From assembly GCA_030015575.1 (NCBI GenBank), contig JASDDO010000016.1:456892141-456956140 (forward strand): 64,000 bases of DNA. The letters run 5' to 3'. Position 1 is the stretch's first letter. Every line of letters starts with the position of its first letter. The stretch is from Agapanthus africanus (Eukaryota; Streptophyta; Magnoliopsida; Asparagales; Amaryllidaceae). The position numbers were made by a program, and so were the translations under genes. This document shows, one piece after another, positions 22,696-35,636 of this stretch. The notes under the pieces are model-generated. The model was given only the letters and a program-made list of their open reading frames with translations. It searched no databases and was not told the DNA's origin.

Positions 22696-25600
22696 GAAAT
22701 ATTGAACCCATATCTTAGATGATAACGATGAAGATTTGGTGTACCCACTAATTCAACAGAAAAAAAGTTGTAGAATCACATGAAATTTGGTGTACTCATA
22801 TCTTAGATGACAACGATGAAGATGATGCATTTCGATCGTCGAAAAACACGATGGAGAGTGTGTTTTCGACGCCATAGGAGGAAATTCCGTCCTATGGCCT
22901 CTTTCTTCCATTATTCTCATATCTATATATCTATATATCTATATATTCCAAACAGCCTCTTGAATATGCTCAATGAACTAAAGGTTCAAATAATCTGAAA
23001 CTCCCCTTCGATTGACCAAAGAAATAATTGAACATAAAATAATTGAAGGAACAGTTACTTACCCCACATACAAATCAAACGCATGAGATTAGAAATATAA
23101 GGTCTGAATAGTCAAATTAATCAATGTAAATTAGATCTTTGACCTCCCTGTGAAGGGCCGACTCTTATAGGTGTACTGAACATTTTCACACTGAAAAAGT
23201 GCAGCAGATAACGCATTTCGCAGTCAATTTATTTAAGAATGGCCATTTTAGATTTCCAAGCCTAGGAACTCAAAGGCAAAATGCATTTCTCTACTTCACC
23301 TGGCATTTGGGAGACTTTTCTTCTTCACCTACCTTGCATGTTTAAAACACCCGCTCACATGTTTCAAACAAATCCCTCTTTCGTGCTGACCCTAATATAT
23401 CGTAGTTTATGGTCGGTATGGAAATATTCACCGCACTGCCTCAGATATCACATGTGGTAGATTTTCTTCGCGTTCGGACAAAAACTATTGATCTCCATAT
23501 ATTTATATGTGAAATTTATTTAAGTTTACAACTAGTCTATTGATTGCTAAACGTATAGCAATTAATTTCGTGCTATTTGTTGACACAATGGCGTTCTATA
23601 GTATCGATCGATGTTATGTATCAAAATATAAATGCAACACAATGGAAGATTTCAAGGACAGGTGATTACTAACCATGGTGATGCAGCTTATAACCTCCTG
23701 TTTGCATTCATCTTCTCCCTTGTCAACCTCTTGCCTTCAATCTTGACCTGCATATCTTGGGGTTCATGCACCTGTCATTAGTGAAAGTAATTGAAGCTTT
23801 GTACACGGAAAAAGCTTTGGGCAAAATGCTAGTATTCCATAAAATCTTACGTGATACTTTTAGAATCATGCAAAACACAATGTAACTAAGGCAATGGGAG
23901 GGGGGGGGGGGGGGCTGCAAAATTAAAATTTTCAAGTGGGTAAAAAGCACCTGCAAAACTAACACTGTCATATATATAGAATTATTGAAACTATAGTTTC
24001 TAACTGAGAGCATATCATTTTTTAAGTAATAACTACTAACCGTTCTATATAAAAGGCGCGCACTTACAAGATACAAGTATGTAAGATAATCGTTACTCGT
24101 CCAGCAAAGCAGCAACGCCTGTCCCAATATGCATTGAAAGACCGCAGCTACTAATTGATGCAAATACGAAGGAGGGGTATTTTTGTATTTCTTGTGACAC
24201 CTCCGACTAAAATAAAATAAAAAATTGTGATCGACGTTCTTTTCTCCTCTTGAAGCTGCCAGCCAAGTATTTGGAACCTTGGACTAATTCCTGGGCACTC
24301 CTAAACAAAGCTGTTGAGGTTGGTAGATGTTTGCTTCAAACATATCAGCATCCAAGAAACTTCAATGCCTTCACACAGCGGCTACCTGCGTTACTGCGTA
24401 GCACACAACAAAACACATCAGTCTTATCGACAGATTAACCTGGTCGATTTTTAGCTCCCTCTTTCAACAATCTTGAACATGTGCACATAATATAAGCACT
24501 GATTTGCTATATTCCTGTGTTAGAAACAAGCCTTTCACATGCCAAAAAACTAATCAAGCAAACTTTTCTCTGAAAATTTCCGTGTTCATTATATCAGGGC
24601 CTCGGAATTCTGTATAGAGCTGATGAAGAATTTGAAGTATCAGGTGATCAGATTTCAAATTTTGTTGAAAGTGATTTAACAATATGCTTAGAAAACTGAG
24701 AATTTTTACTCAATATGATTATAAAATTGTTTTTCAGGAACAATATAGCTTAACCTTCCCTATATTAGAATCAAGTTCGATCTTCCTTATGTCACAATAT
24801 GTTTTACCTTTCTATTTATTTATAAGAAAAAAGCCAAAAAAAACTGGGGCAAAAGCTTTGTTTTTACCGTTAATCTGCGGATAAAAAAGGCCGAGAGTTG
24901 TTTGAACTCGTTGTCTGGAGGTAAATATTCCATGCACACACCCACTTGAAAGTTACGGCAGTAATAACATGCTTCTCTTGGTAACTGTAGCTTCAAAAGT
25001 GATAGAATAGTTTATATAGCTGCAGGGAATAACTATGTACAACTCAAAGGCACGGAAAGCCAAGAGCAAAACAGAACACACTCCCACTAAATGGAAAAGG
25101 GAAGGGGAAAAAATAACAAGCATCAGTTGCCTCCAACAACCTAATTTTGGACTTTTATATGTATGTTTACCTGAATATTCCATACATGTTATGCTCCTGA
25201 ATTTTTCATCTTTTTGAGTTACCCTCCTAAGAATATTTTTAGTTTCTCCGTAAGCTCCCCTCTCTGTCGGAGAATGGGTATATAAGAAATAGCACCATAT
25301 TTAAAATTAACTCTGATATGAACATGTGTGAGTCTGTATGGCCTAGTTTGGCAACAAGGGCTTCGAAAACATGGTTCCGTTAAAATTAAAATGAAACTGC
25401 TGCAAACCGCGCTTTCTAAGATTGAGGTTTCCCGAAGTTAGGGCCACTTGGCAACAAAGTTTATCAAACCAAGATTTCATTTAACACACTTTTTTAAAGT
25501 GTGGGAGAGGGAGAATAAAGAGAGAGGGCACGAAACCTTGTAAAACTCCACTCTTTTTGTAGTTTAGATAAATGGAGTTCCGATCCCCTGGCCCTCTTTG

Positions 25601-25950
25601 AAACCGCAATTGGAAAATTAACTTCATTTTGAGAAACAATATTAAGAAACTACCAGTCAGAGAAAGAGGCAAGATGCCACATATGGCCAAAGGAGCTGGT
25701 TTCAAGCTAAAGAAGCAGATTCTAGACCTGCAATCAAGGGGATTTTTTCCTTCTTTTTTTGGTACACTTAAAAGTTAAACATAATGTAGACATGAAGAGT
25801 TTGATAAGGATAAATTAAAAACATACAGACACGTGACCCTGTTGGAAACAATGAAATGTTTGCACATTTCTCATTATAAATTTAAGTGGTTGACAGATGT
25901 CCATTAAAATACAACACACCAGGAAAAAGAAAAGAACGTACCTGACCAAA
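22696..25950. other. Intergenic sequence upstream of the receptor kinase
   Basis: No gene could be supported on either strand. It contains a TATCTATA microsatellite (about 22918-22946), a G tract of about 15 (23898-23913) and scattered short frames. A GGCCTAGTTTGGCAACA motif (25339-25355) resembles ends of plant miniature elements, but no partner end was established. Confidence 0.5.
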
Positions 25951-25954
25951 TCTA

Positions 25955-25964
25955 GATATAAAAG
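25955..25964 (+). promoter_or_regulatory. TATA box of the LRR receptor kinase gene
   Basis: GATATAAAAG lies 68-77 bases upstream of the ATG at 26032, a normal distance for a plant gene with a short 5' leader. Confidence 0.6.
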
Positions 25965-26031
25965 TAGGTCCATGGGAGAAAAAGAAAACTGAACAATACC
26001 CGGCTTCTATCTTCCTGAACTGTATTTAGCA

Positions 26032-29000
26032 ATGAAATCATCTCAAACAAACCTCCACTGTTTCATCTACCCCATCTTAATTCTCTTCATCATCAACAAT
26101 CTCTCTTCAGCAACAAAATGCAACACATCAGACCTCAATGCACTTCTCTCACTAAAGTCTCAATTCTCCAATCCCCTCGTATTAAAATCCTGGAACAAAA
26201 CTACCCATTTCTGCAGCTGGCAAGGCATTTCCTGCAACAGCCATGATCGAGTCGTAGCCTTAGAACTCAACTCCCTCAACCTCACCGGCTCTCTATCTCA
26301 TTCATTATCAAATCTCACATTCCTCGCAAAACTCCATCTCTCTTCAAACAATCTCCAAGGCCACATTCCTCAAGAGCTCGCCCAACTTCAACACTTGCAA
26401 TATATTGATTTCAGCAATAATTTTCTTGATGGAACAATACCCGGAAACATAAGCCGGTGCTCTAATCTCCGAAATATAAACTTAAGCAATAATAGGCTTG
26501 TAGGAACAATCCCAATTGATATTGGGTCTTTGTTGGAACTTGTATCAATCAATCTAGGTGGAAACAATCTTTCGGGTGAGATACCATCTTCTTTAGGAAA
26601 CGTTTCGTCGCTAACAAACATTCTTTTGTTTGATAATGGCTTAGAGGGGAAAATCCCAGAAAGCATTGGCAAGCTCAAGAGGTTAAAGATTTTTCAGGTG
26701 TCTGTAAATAGACTTTCAGGTGAAATGCTTTCTTCGCTTTATAATTTGTCGGAGATAAAATATTTTGTAGCAGGAGAGAACAAGTTTGTAGGGACTTTGC
26801 CGATGAATATGCTTGATATGCTCCCTAAGCTTCAAATGCTTCTTTTGAATGATAATGGATTTCATGGAACAATTCCAAACTCGCTTCCAAATGCAAGTAA
26901 TTTGGTGGAAATTGATCTCAAAGGTAACTACTTTAGTGGAACGGTGCCTTATAACTTGGGGAATTTGCAGAAACTGTACTGGATAAATCTCGGTAATAAT
27001 TCACTGGAAGCAAGAGAAGCTAGAGATTTTAATTTTATAACCTCTTTGACAAATTGCAGCCTTTTAGGAACACTTGAGTTAGCCAATAATAGGCTCGGAG
27101 GCGAATTACCAAGCTCTATTGGGAATCTTTCTGCAAAATTAGATTGGTTATCAATGGGGCAAAATCAAATGTATGGAAAAATACCTGAAGGAATCGGAAA
27201 CCTTGTGAATTTAACGGTGTTGTCGCTAAATAAAAATCTTCTATCGGGCGTTATTCCTGCATCAATTGGTAAATTGAGGAAGCTGCACATAATGAATTTA
27301 TCAAGAAATAAATATAGTGGGCAAATTCCATCTTCTTTAGGCAACCTCACACAATTGAACAGGCTTTTCTTGGAAGAAAGTGGTCTAAGTGGAGAAATAC
27401 CTTTGAGTTTCGGAAATCTCAAGAACTTGGAGGTGTTGGATCTTTCATTTAATAGTCTCAGCGGCACGATCCCAAAAGAGCTCCTTCGTCTTTCTTCTTT
27501 GTCGAGATATTTGTACTTACAAGGTAACGCCTTTATAGGATCTTTGCCAATGGAAGTCGGTCAGTTGAAAAATCTCGGTGAGCTTGATATTTCAGAGAAC
27601 AAATTGTCTGGAAAAATTCCGGATTCTCTTGGCGATTGTCAAAGCTTGGAATACCTTTATATGAGAGATAATTTCTTTCAAGGACCTATTCCAGAGTCTT
27701 TGAGCAATTTGAAAGGGCTGCAAGTGTTAGATCTATCACGCAACAATCTCTCCGGAGAAATTCCAGAATTCCTTGGAGAGCTAAGAATTCTTGCGCTTTT
27801 AAATCTGTCATATAATGCTCTCAAAGGAGAAGTGCCAAATAAAGGTGTCTTCAGAAATGCAGCCGCTGTATCACTTCTCGGGGTTGATAAGTTATGTGGG
27901 GGGAGCCCAGTATTAAATTTGCCCGTATGTTTTTTCAATTCCACCAGAAAGAAAAATCTGTCTCTTGCTTGGAAACTAATCATCCCGGTGGCCATTGTAG
28001 CTGTATGTTTGCTTATATTCTTCCTTCTCTATGCTATTCTTCACAGAGTGAAGACTTTAAAGAAGAAAAAATCGTTTAAACCGCCAATTGATGATCAATT
28101 CTCAAGGGTCTCTTATGCCGACTTACTAAAAGCAACTGAAGGATTCTCCTCTTCTCTTCTTCTCGGGGCTGGAAGTTTTGGTTCTGTATACAAAGGAATC
28201 ATGGATTCAGATGAAAAGTTTGTTGCGGTGAAAGTATTAGATCTTCAAATACATGGAGCATCAAATAGCTTCATGGCTGAATGTGAAGCCTTGAAACATA
28301 TCCGACATCGAAACCTCGTGAAGATCCTGACAGTTTGCTCCGGTATAGATTTCAAAGGCGATGATTTCAAAGCTCTAGTACTAACATACATGGCTAATGG
28401 TAGTTTGGAGAAGTGGTTGCATCCAGAGGAATCAGAGATGAAAACTTTAACACTAGTACAGAGATTAAACGTAGCAATTGATGTGGCTTCTGCATTGGAG
28501 TATCTCCATCACCATGGCCACACACCAATCGTTCATTGTGATCTGAAGCCAAGTAACGTCCTTCTCGATGAACATTTGTGTGCTCATGTCAGCGATTTCG
28601 GGTTAGCAAAGCTTCTTCTGGATGAAGTTTCAAAACCAAAGAAACATCAAACAATATCTATCAGAATAAAAGGAACCATTGGCTACATCGCTCCAGGTAC
28701 CATTTCTGACAGGGCGCACCATGCTTCTTTCAAATTTGTTTCCATGCAGACTATTCACTCAATACAAATTTTTATCTAATTATTCGGATGGATTTTATGG
28801 GCTAATAATTTGATTGTAGATATATTTGTTGGTAAATTAATTTTAAATTCAAGAATAGGGAATTATCTAAACCATCAATCTGTACTAAAAAAGGTTGACA
28901 GAGTTGTAGACCTGTATGTTAGTGATAAGATCAAACTATAGGTTTGGAATCAAGCTCCTAAAGTAACTCTTTGAAAATAATGGCATATGAGGTTCTCACA

Positions 29001-29957
29001 TCAAACTTGCTAAGTTAATGAAGTTCTATGACATGACTACTTAGCATGTACATTAACAATCTAACACCAAGTCCGATATATTAAAAAAAACATCTGGCTC
29101 AAAACCGTTGTTTTTATATAACGAACTAGTCACAGTTTACTCTATGTCATCATGCTATAAATATATATAAATGCACAGACTGTTATGAAGCGATTATACA
29201 AATTGCCCTGATAGTTATTACTTAATATTACTATTGCTTCACGATATTACATTAGTTCTTCATTTTATTTAAGATTTAGACTCATCTACAATCTTTATAT
29301 CAACGACGCACGAGTGCCATGATCAATATAGTACATACAGATATAAATAAGCATTTAAGAGTCGTTATTGAAATTAATCTTATCTGTCACCTTACTGTTA
29401 CTGATGTCTTGAATAAACAACTAACTGGGGAATTATATATTTTCCAAATATAAACTGGACTCCTTGATGTGCGGAGAAGTATTTCCATTTTAAGTTCTAT
29501 AGTCCGCTACGTGTTTCCTGATCATACAAACAATATGCACTTTACATTAACATCATTATGAATTGCAGAATATGGGATGGGCAGTCAAGTATCAACTCTT
29601 GGAGATGTATACAGTTATGGGATCCTATTGTTGGAGCTATTTACAGGGAAAAGACCGACAGACGAAATGTTGAAGGATGGTTTAAGCCTACATAAGCACG
29701 TTGAGAAGGCATTTCCAGAGAGAGTCTTGGATATTGTGGATCCCAATCTGTTTGCTATAAGAGATGATAAAGAAGCGGATGGTTACATCCAGCGTAGCAA
29801 TGTTGCAGAGGTGGAAGAGGAAAAATGCTTGGCTTCACTAATGAGACTTGGTCTTAAATGTTCGAGTGAAGACCCGAGAAACAGGATGGAGATGGAAGAT
29901 GTTAGTAAGGAACTGCAGACAATTAGTAATAGTATCAAAGATTCAGAGGGAGAATGA
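26032..29957 (+). CDS. LRR receptor-like kinase, subfamily XII (EFR/XA21/At3g47570-like), non-RD, apparently intact
   Basis: Two exons: 26032-28696 and 29569-29957 (GT-AG intron, phase 1), giving 1,017 residues. Order: signal peptide (1 to about 27, hydrophobic LILFIINNL), an N-terminal cap with C-x6-C near HFCSWQGISC, about 22 LRRs of the LxGxIP plant type, and a transmembrane helix at about 649-671. The cytoplasmic kinase follows: glycine loop GAGSFGSV (712-719), VAVK lysine 734, HCD 835-837 with catalytic Asp 837, DFG 855-857. The exon junction falls in GTIGYIAP/EYGMG, the activation segment. Cys instead of Arg before the catalytic Asp makes it a non-RD kinase, typical of pattern-recognition receptors such as EFR, FLS2 and XA21. 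Length and the single late intron fit subfamily XII. A role in immune sensing at the plasma membrane is inferred from family; the ligand is unknown. Confidence 0.93.
28697..29568 (+). other. Intron of the LRR receptor kinase (872 bp)
   Basis: Donor CCAG/GTACC and acceptor TTGCAG/AATATGG join to restore codon GAA in the conserved P-E-Y sequence of the activation segment. The same acceptor context (CAGAATA(T/C)GG) recurs at pseudo-exons 33797 and, inverted, 35636. The intron is AT-rich with no other feature seen. Confidence 0.92.
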
Positions 29958-31700
29958 AATGTTGATGCATGCATTATTAAATTTTCAATCCCTCAAGCTC
30001 AATAGTAGCTCAACAAGGTGCGCCTTATTTCATTCTATAGCCAAAAAAAAAAAGTAGATAGCGGACATCATGGCATCTGCTAGAAAATGTAATTTGGTGT
30101 TGTCAAAACATCAGATGTAAATGTAATTATCATTTTTGTTGCCCAACATAGTAGTTAAAATAATCATGAACCCTCCAAATCTTCTTTCAATACCAAACAG
30201 CATCACGCATAGAAACTAAAAAAATGATTGCCAAACTTGTAGCTTAGTAGGTGTATGTATTATGAATACAGGCATTTCAATTTCTGGTGTTACCACATAA
30301 TATGTCCATATGTTTAAGAAAGCTTTCTGCTGTCTTCATAAACATTGGTAAGTTCAGAACCCATACCAATTTCTACCAACCGAATAACGGCAAGTTCTAT
30401 GTCGGCTTTCTTATTTCTATATATTTGGATAAGCAGTGGGTCACTGATACTCATCGTGATTGCCAAAGTGCTATCTTTAGAGCGTAGAAGTAATTGAAGA
30501 CGAAGCACATAAGAGCTACTCCATTCATGAAGTGACAAAAAATAGAGCGTCCATTCTTAAGAAGAACGATACCAAGGCGAATACGATGGTTGTATCTACA
30601 AGGTAGTTCCTCTCGTCAAGGTCAAGCTTTATTTTGGCTGAGGGTTTTGAAATTGTCGTTATTTAGAATCAAATCAGTCATCTCAAATGCCGTTTCAATT
30701 AGATCGGAACATTAGATATTTTGGATTGTTAGATTTTATATTCGTGCCCTTATTATCACAATTCTCATGTCTTGCCAACTCTCCCACCCAGTGAAAGCTT
30801 CTTGGGCTTGCTGTTAATCATAGCCATTCCGTCCGTGCATTGAAGGTATTCGATACATCACCTAGCTCAAGTAAGTTAGGACACACCTTCATGGACCGAT
30901 TGTTCTAACACTAACAAAACTTATCTAGGATAGTTGGAAAGCTCCATCATGAGGTTGAGAACAATGCTACCAAAAAAATTAACTTTGTAGACAAACTTAA
31001 AAAGACTAGATAAATAGCATAAATAGCAAACCATAAAAAGGAAAAAAAAATTATCTATTCAAACTAAGCAGGATACTATTCTAAGATAAAAAAAAATTCG
31101 CTGATTGCAACTTGTATATGACAAAGACAAGGCAAGATCGAAATTAGCAGCAATTTAAAGCAAAAAAGATGAGAGATTTGTAATGTACCACAATGGGTTT
31201 GAAGTCGGCGGTGCCCCTTTCCCATGTGGCGTTAAATCGAATCAGAAACGAATCCAAAGGAGAAAATTTTAGGATCAGGGGTTTAGACATTTTGGGGATT
31301 GCGAGAAATTTGAATTGCACGGTGGATTTTTATCTTTTTCTTTTTTCTTTTTCAAGGCTTGTTCAAGAAACACCCATGTAGTTTTCCCTATTTCTTATTT
31401 TTTTCCTTTGCTTTTTATACAAAAACACTTCATAAAACCTAACAAAGAGCATCATTTTTCTTAAAAACCTACCTGAGGTTTTTTAGTTGTAACAGTAGTT
31501 TCATTCTGTCACTTAATACCCCAAATCGTTAATCATTGAGTGAAGGAACCTGACTATCTCTTCCTAAACATAACTAATATTCGTTAGTTTTGTTTGAAAC
31601 ACACATTCACCTTCAATTCGCGTTAAGGCACGCAAATTCCAAACTTTAAACTAACTTTAACAAATGTGACACTCAATTCTTGAAGAAAAATCATCTGTTC
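29958..31700. other. Intergenic sequence between receptor kinase and its pseudogene
   Basis: No supported gene. Poly-A runs and short frames only. No LRR-coding sequence was found that could belong to the following kinase relic. Confidence 0.5.
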
Positions 31701-31739
31701 TTCAAAATCAAAGCAATTGTGCCATTCATCAGTTTGTTT

Positions 31740-34147
31740 TTTTTGTCTACGCATAATGATGTTGGTGTTCTTCCTTTTACATCGAAGAAGTCTGAAAAGA
31801 AAACTTTGATCGGTGCGTGCAGTTGAGGAACAGTTTATGAAGGTCAGTCACGCAGATCTAGTCAAAGCAACGAATGGTTTTTCATTAGATAACTTAATTG
31901 GCACAGGAAGTTTCGGTTCAGTTTACATGGAATTATTACAGGTTCTAGTGAAACCAAGGTTCAAGAACTCGGTTTCGGTTTCGGTCTCATAATTTTATTA
32001 GTTTCGCTGGGTTTCGGCTAGTTTCGCTAATCTCGGTTTGGGTTTCGGTTTCGACGGTAATACAACATACATAAGTGTAGATATATTAAATACTTAAATT
32101 TATGCTTTAATGTTACAAGACAATGATCTTAGTATTTAAAAATCCAGCCGTGATGCAAAATATATTGAAAAGCGTACTTAGATAAGTATTGATATGGGGT
32201 TTAGGTTCACTTTTTTACGGTTTTCTAACAACGAAGGCCTACAATGATCACAATGACAGTAAAAATGATATACAAAATAAGTTTTCAAAGGTTTTGGCCG
32301 AAACGATATTGTATGATTGGTTTCGTATAGGTCTCGGTTGGTTTCGTATCAGTCTCCACCGAAACCGATACGAAACCACCACATATCGGTGGTTTCAGCC
32401 GAAACCTCGAACCTTGAGTGAAACCGTTGTTGCAGTTAAGGTACTAAATCTAGAACAGAAAGGAGCAGAAGAAGGTTTCATGGCTGAATGCGAAATCCAG
32501 AGAAATATTAGCTAGACATCGGAATCTCATTAGAATGCTAACAGCGTGCTCGACTGTGGATTCCAAAGGAAATGATTTCAAAGCTCTGCTGCTTGAGTTC
32601 ATGCCTAATGGGAGTCTAGAAGAGTGGCTGCACTATAAGAGTTTAAGCTTTGTTCAGAAGTTGAACATAGCAATTGATGTGGTTTATGCATTGGACTGTC
32701 TTCACAATCATGGCAACTCACCTATTGTTCAAAACCAAGCAATGTTCTTCTTGATGAAGTTATGTGTCCCCATGTTGATGATTTTGGATTAGCAAAGTTT
32801 ATTTTATGTGAGGATTCCACTTCCTGTGAAAATAAAACTAGCTCTATTGAAGCTTTGACCTTCGTAAGTTTCTTGTTCATTTATATCTTTTTACTTGCAT
32901 GTGAGTTCAATTTTGAAAGTAAAATTAAATGACATGTTTGAGACATAGAAACTAATGGTGACAGTGACTTTCTAGCAAAAGACATATTTCAACATAGTTT
33001 TTCTCTCTAAAATATTGTGATCTCTTACAGAATACCAAATAAACATTGTTGAATATAAAAAATGTCTAAGAATAATACTGTAATCGGAAAATTTCTGGTA
33101 ATGGCTACATGGATGTGAGATCTCACGGCAACTTGTTAAATCTATATAAAATTATTGAACAAATATTGAGCACAGATCTAAAACAGACATGGTTTCATCA
33201 TTTGTAGACGAATTTAGCAGATTCTAGAGTTTGGGTTGCAAATCGTTTGTCTGCAAATTACACATACCTAATCACCTCTATACTAATTTTAGAATGAATA
33301 GACTCATCACATAGAAGGCATTAGAAACAGAATCCTTTCGTATCGGTAAAGTTCAACTATAATATCATCAGCCAATGTAGAATGAAGGTAAAGATAATCA
33401 AATATACGCACATAACAATTTACAGCATCCTATGAATATTATACTGCAGAGAAAAGATGAACAAAGATAGAACAGAGGGCCAAAGTAAACATGGTTGATT
33501 TTCCCTGAGGAAAGAGAAATGCAACGTTCCAATGGCCGCCTCCATATCAAATATTTACACAGAAACTTATTATTTAATCTTCTATATTTTCTCCTTCTAC
33601 TTTCTGTGCTGAAAGGAGAACCGTTACTTGTTTAAGGATATAGCAAGGCATAAATCATCCCGGTTAAATTTGGCTTTCTTTTTCAGTCTTTGGATTTGAC
33701 TTGGTAATGTATAAGAAATGTTGAAATGCAATACCAAGCAAAATGTTCAGTTTTTTCCTGAAACTTTTGTGCCCACTCTCATCTAATCAACTGCAGAATA
33801 CGGAATGGGCAGTCAAGTTTCCACCGGCAGAGATTTCTACAGTTATGGAATTCTTTTACTGGAGATGTTTACAGGAAAAAGACCAACTGATGAATTTTTC
33901 AAGAATAGTTTTGACCTTCGTAAGTTTGTAAAGACAGGCTTTCCTGATTGAGTTTTGGATGTTGTGGATCCTTCCCTTGTTAATCTAGAGGATGGCGATG
34001 AAGCTAATGGTAGTTATCTCAAGTGCTTGGCTTCAGTGTTAAGAATCGGTCTTTCCTGTTCAGAGGCCAATCCAAGAGAGAAAATGGATATTGGAAACGT
34101 TGTAAACGAAATGCTTACAGTTAAGGATATGTTTCTTAAGCTTGGCA
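31740..34147 (+). pseudogene. Receptor-kinase pseudogene lacking LRRs, related to the 26-kb gene
   Basis: A transmembrane/juxtamembrane relic (LVFFLLHRRSLKRK, about 31757) leads into VSHADLVKATNGFS and IGTGSFGSVY, homologous to the intact kinase. A 462-bp element splits the sequence before VAVKVLNLE (about 32429). A frameshift follows FMAECE (near 32500). The catalytic HCDL of HCDLKPSNVLLD is deleted near 32729, although DDFGLAK survives at 32777. After an intron, pseudo-exon 2 (33797 to about 34147) encodes EYGMGSQVS, TGKRPTDEF and LASVLRIGLSCSE, with a premature TGA at 33949-33951. The LRR ectodomain is absent. These lesions exclude kinase activity. It is a partial duplicate of the neighbouring gene or of a lost relative. 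Confidence 0.88.
31955..32416. mobile_element. hAT-like miniature element (462 bp) inside the kinase pseudogene
   Basis: Terminal inverted repeats CAAGGTTCAAGAACTCGG (left) and, reverse-complemented, CAAGGTTCGAGG (right) are flanked by the 8-bp direct repeat AGTGAAAC (31947-31954 and 32417-32424). An 8-bp duplication and short inverted ends fit the hAT superfamily. Removing the element and one repeat restores the kinase reading (SSETVVAVKV). The interior is rich in TTTCGG repeats at both ends and has no transposase. Confidence 0.88.
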
Positions 34148-34189
34148 TTTATTTGGAGAGATACAAAGGAACCTATCGCTGTATGTAAA

Positions 34190-35440
34190 TACTGCCATGA
34201 AGCATAAGCTAAGATTTAGCAGTTGCACACCTACATTCTCAAAGAAAGATCTATTATTTGCCTGTAAAGGCTTATCCATTTCAGAACCATAAGTTATTTG
34301 GCCGAAAATGTTGCAGATTGTGCAAGTCTTGCTCAACTTCTCTAATAATCTACAAAATATCCCCTGACCAAAGGAATTGATATAAACAGGCTGAAACGGC
34401 TAACATGTGACCTGCTGAAACTGCATCTCTAAATAGGCTTGCTAATCCAGTAGGTTTATGGTTTTTTCCCTTCTCTCTCTCTCTTGTGTTGGGGGGGGGG
34501 GGGGGGGGTCAATTCAGATTGGGTCCCACCACCTCTAAATAAATAAGGTTGGTCTCCTCTCCATTGTGTTGGTAGCATGCCTCGCGCCGCACTTGTCAAC
34601 TTTTCGTTACACCTCTTATAGCCTGGCAGCTCTCTCGCCTCTTTGAAGCAGTAGGATATTTAATTGATTGAATGCAAACAATATTGATAGTGAAAGTTTA
34701 GATGGAAAAAGTTAATAATGCAGCGCCTAGATACATGGTGCATTCGGATTCAATACGGATCAGACATGGGAATTATATATTTATAATTTAATTGCTAATG
34801 TGAATACAAAGATGGATATATAGTTTGAGAAATAAAAACTAACATTCTTATCTTGAAACATTGGAAAACAGAACAATATCAAATATGGACTATGGACCAG
34901 ATTGAAAGCAGTATGAAACTCATACTAGTAAAAATGAATAAAGATGTAAATTGGCACACACAAAAAACATACGATGAAATTTAAACATTTAAACTAATTT
35001 TATATGAGTGCTTTTTGGATGTAAACTAAATACAGGTGTAATAAATGGACGGGGTTACCTTTACATGTACATAGTGGTCTTAAATTTCCATGGTTCTTGT
35101 CATGAGATCGCTTTCCCCTTACTTCTCATGTATATGATTCAAAATTATTGAGGAAAAATCATACATAAAAGATAAGCATCATCGTGTTCCCTTGATAAAG
35201 AGCCTCTATTTCATCAATTAGCTTACAATAGTTCCATACCCTACAATTTTGAGGCAGGTCTTCAGTTAGATATCCCAGAACTCAAACAAATCTCTAATCG
35301 CAAACATTTCTTTGATGGAACTGTTAAATCTCACTTCGCTCTCTTAGATCTTCTCTCCAGCATGAGAGACCAATCCAAAACACCGAAACCAAACACTCCT
35401 CGGCTATGCTCATCTTCTTTCTACCTTCAACGTATTGGTT
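34190..35440. other. Intergenic sequence with CT and poly-G tracts
   Basis: No supported gene. A (TC)n run at about 34471-34484 is followed by a G tract of about 18 (34489-34508). The G tract length may be unreliable. Confidence 0.5.
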
Positions 35441-35448
35441 ACTTTCCT

Positions 35449-35636
35449 TCAATAAAATATAAGAACCTCAACTTCTAATGCTTGATTGGGAAGAGCCATC
35501 TTTACAAACTCGTGAAGTCCTGCCCCATAATTGAAAACCTCATCCGTTGGTCTTTTCCCTGTAAACATCTCTAGTAGAAGAATTTGATAACTGAACGCAT
35601 TGCCATGAGCTGAAACTTGATTTCCCATTCCATATT
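35449..35636 (-). pseudogene. Fragment of receptor-kinase exon 2, minus strand
   Basis: On the minus strand, TTGCAG/AATATGG is the same acceptor as in the intact gene. It is followed by EYGMGNQVSAHGNAFSY, LLLEMFTGKRPTDEV and GLHEFVKMALPNQ, matching kinase subdomains IX-X. DVYSYG has become NAFSYQ, losing the conserved subdomain IX Asp, and the frame ends after about 62 residues. No upstream exon was found. It is a second decayed relative, inverted with respect to the intact gene. Confidence 0.85.

Noticed and set aside
23898..23913. Poly-G tracts here and at 34489-34508 as biological signals
   Set aside because: Likely ordinary homopolymers, with lengths prone to sequencing error.
35240..35440. 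LRR remnants next to the inverted kinase fragment
   Set aside because: Only scattered Leu-rich words in several frames; no LxxLxLxxNxLxGxIP pattern.
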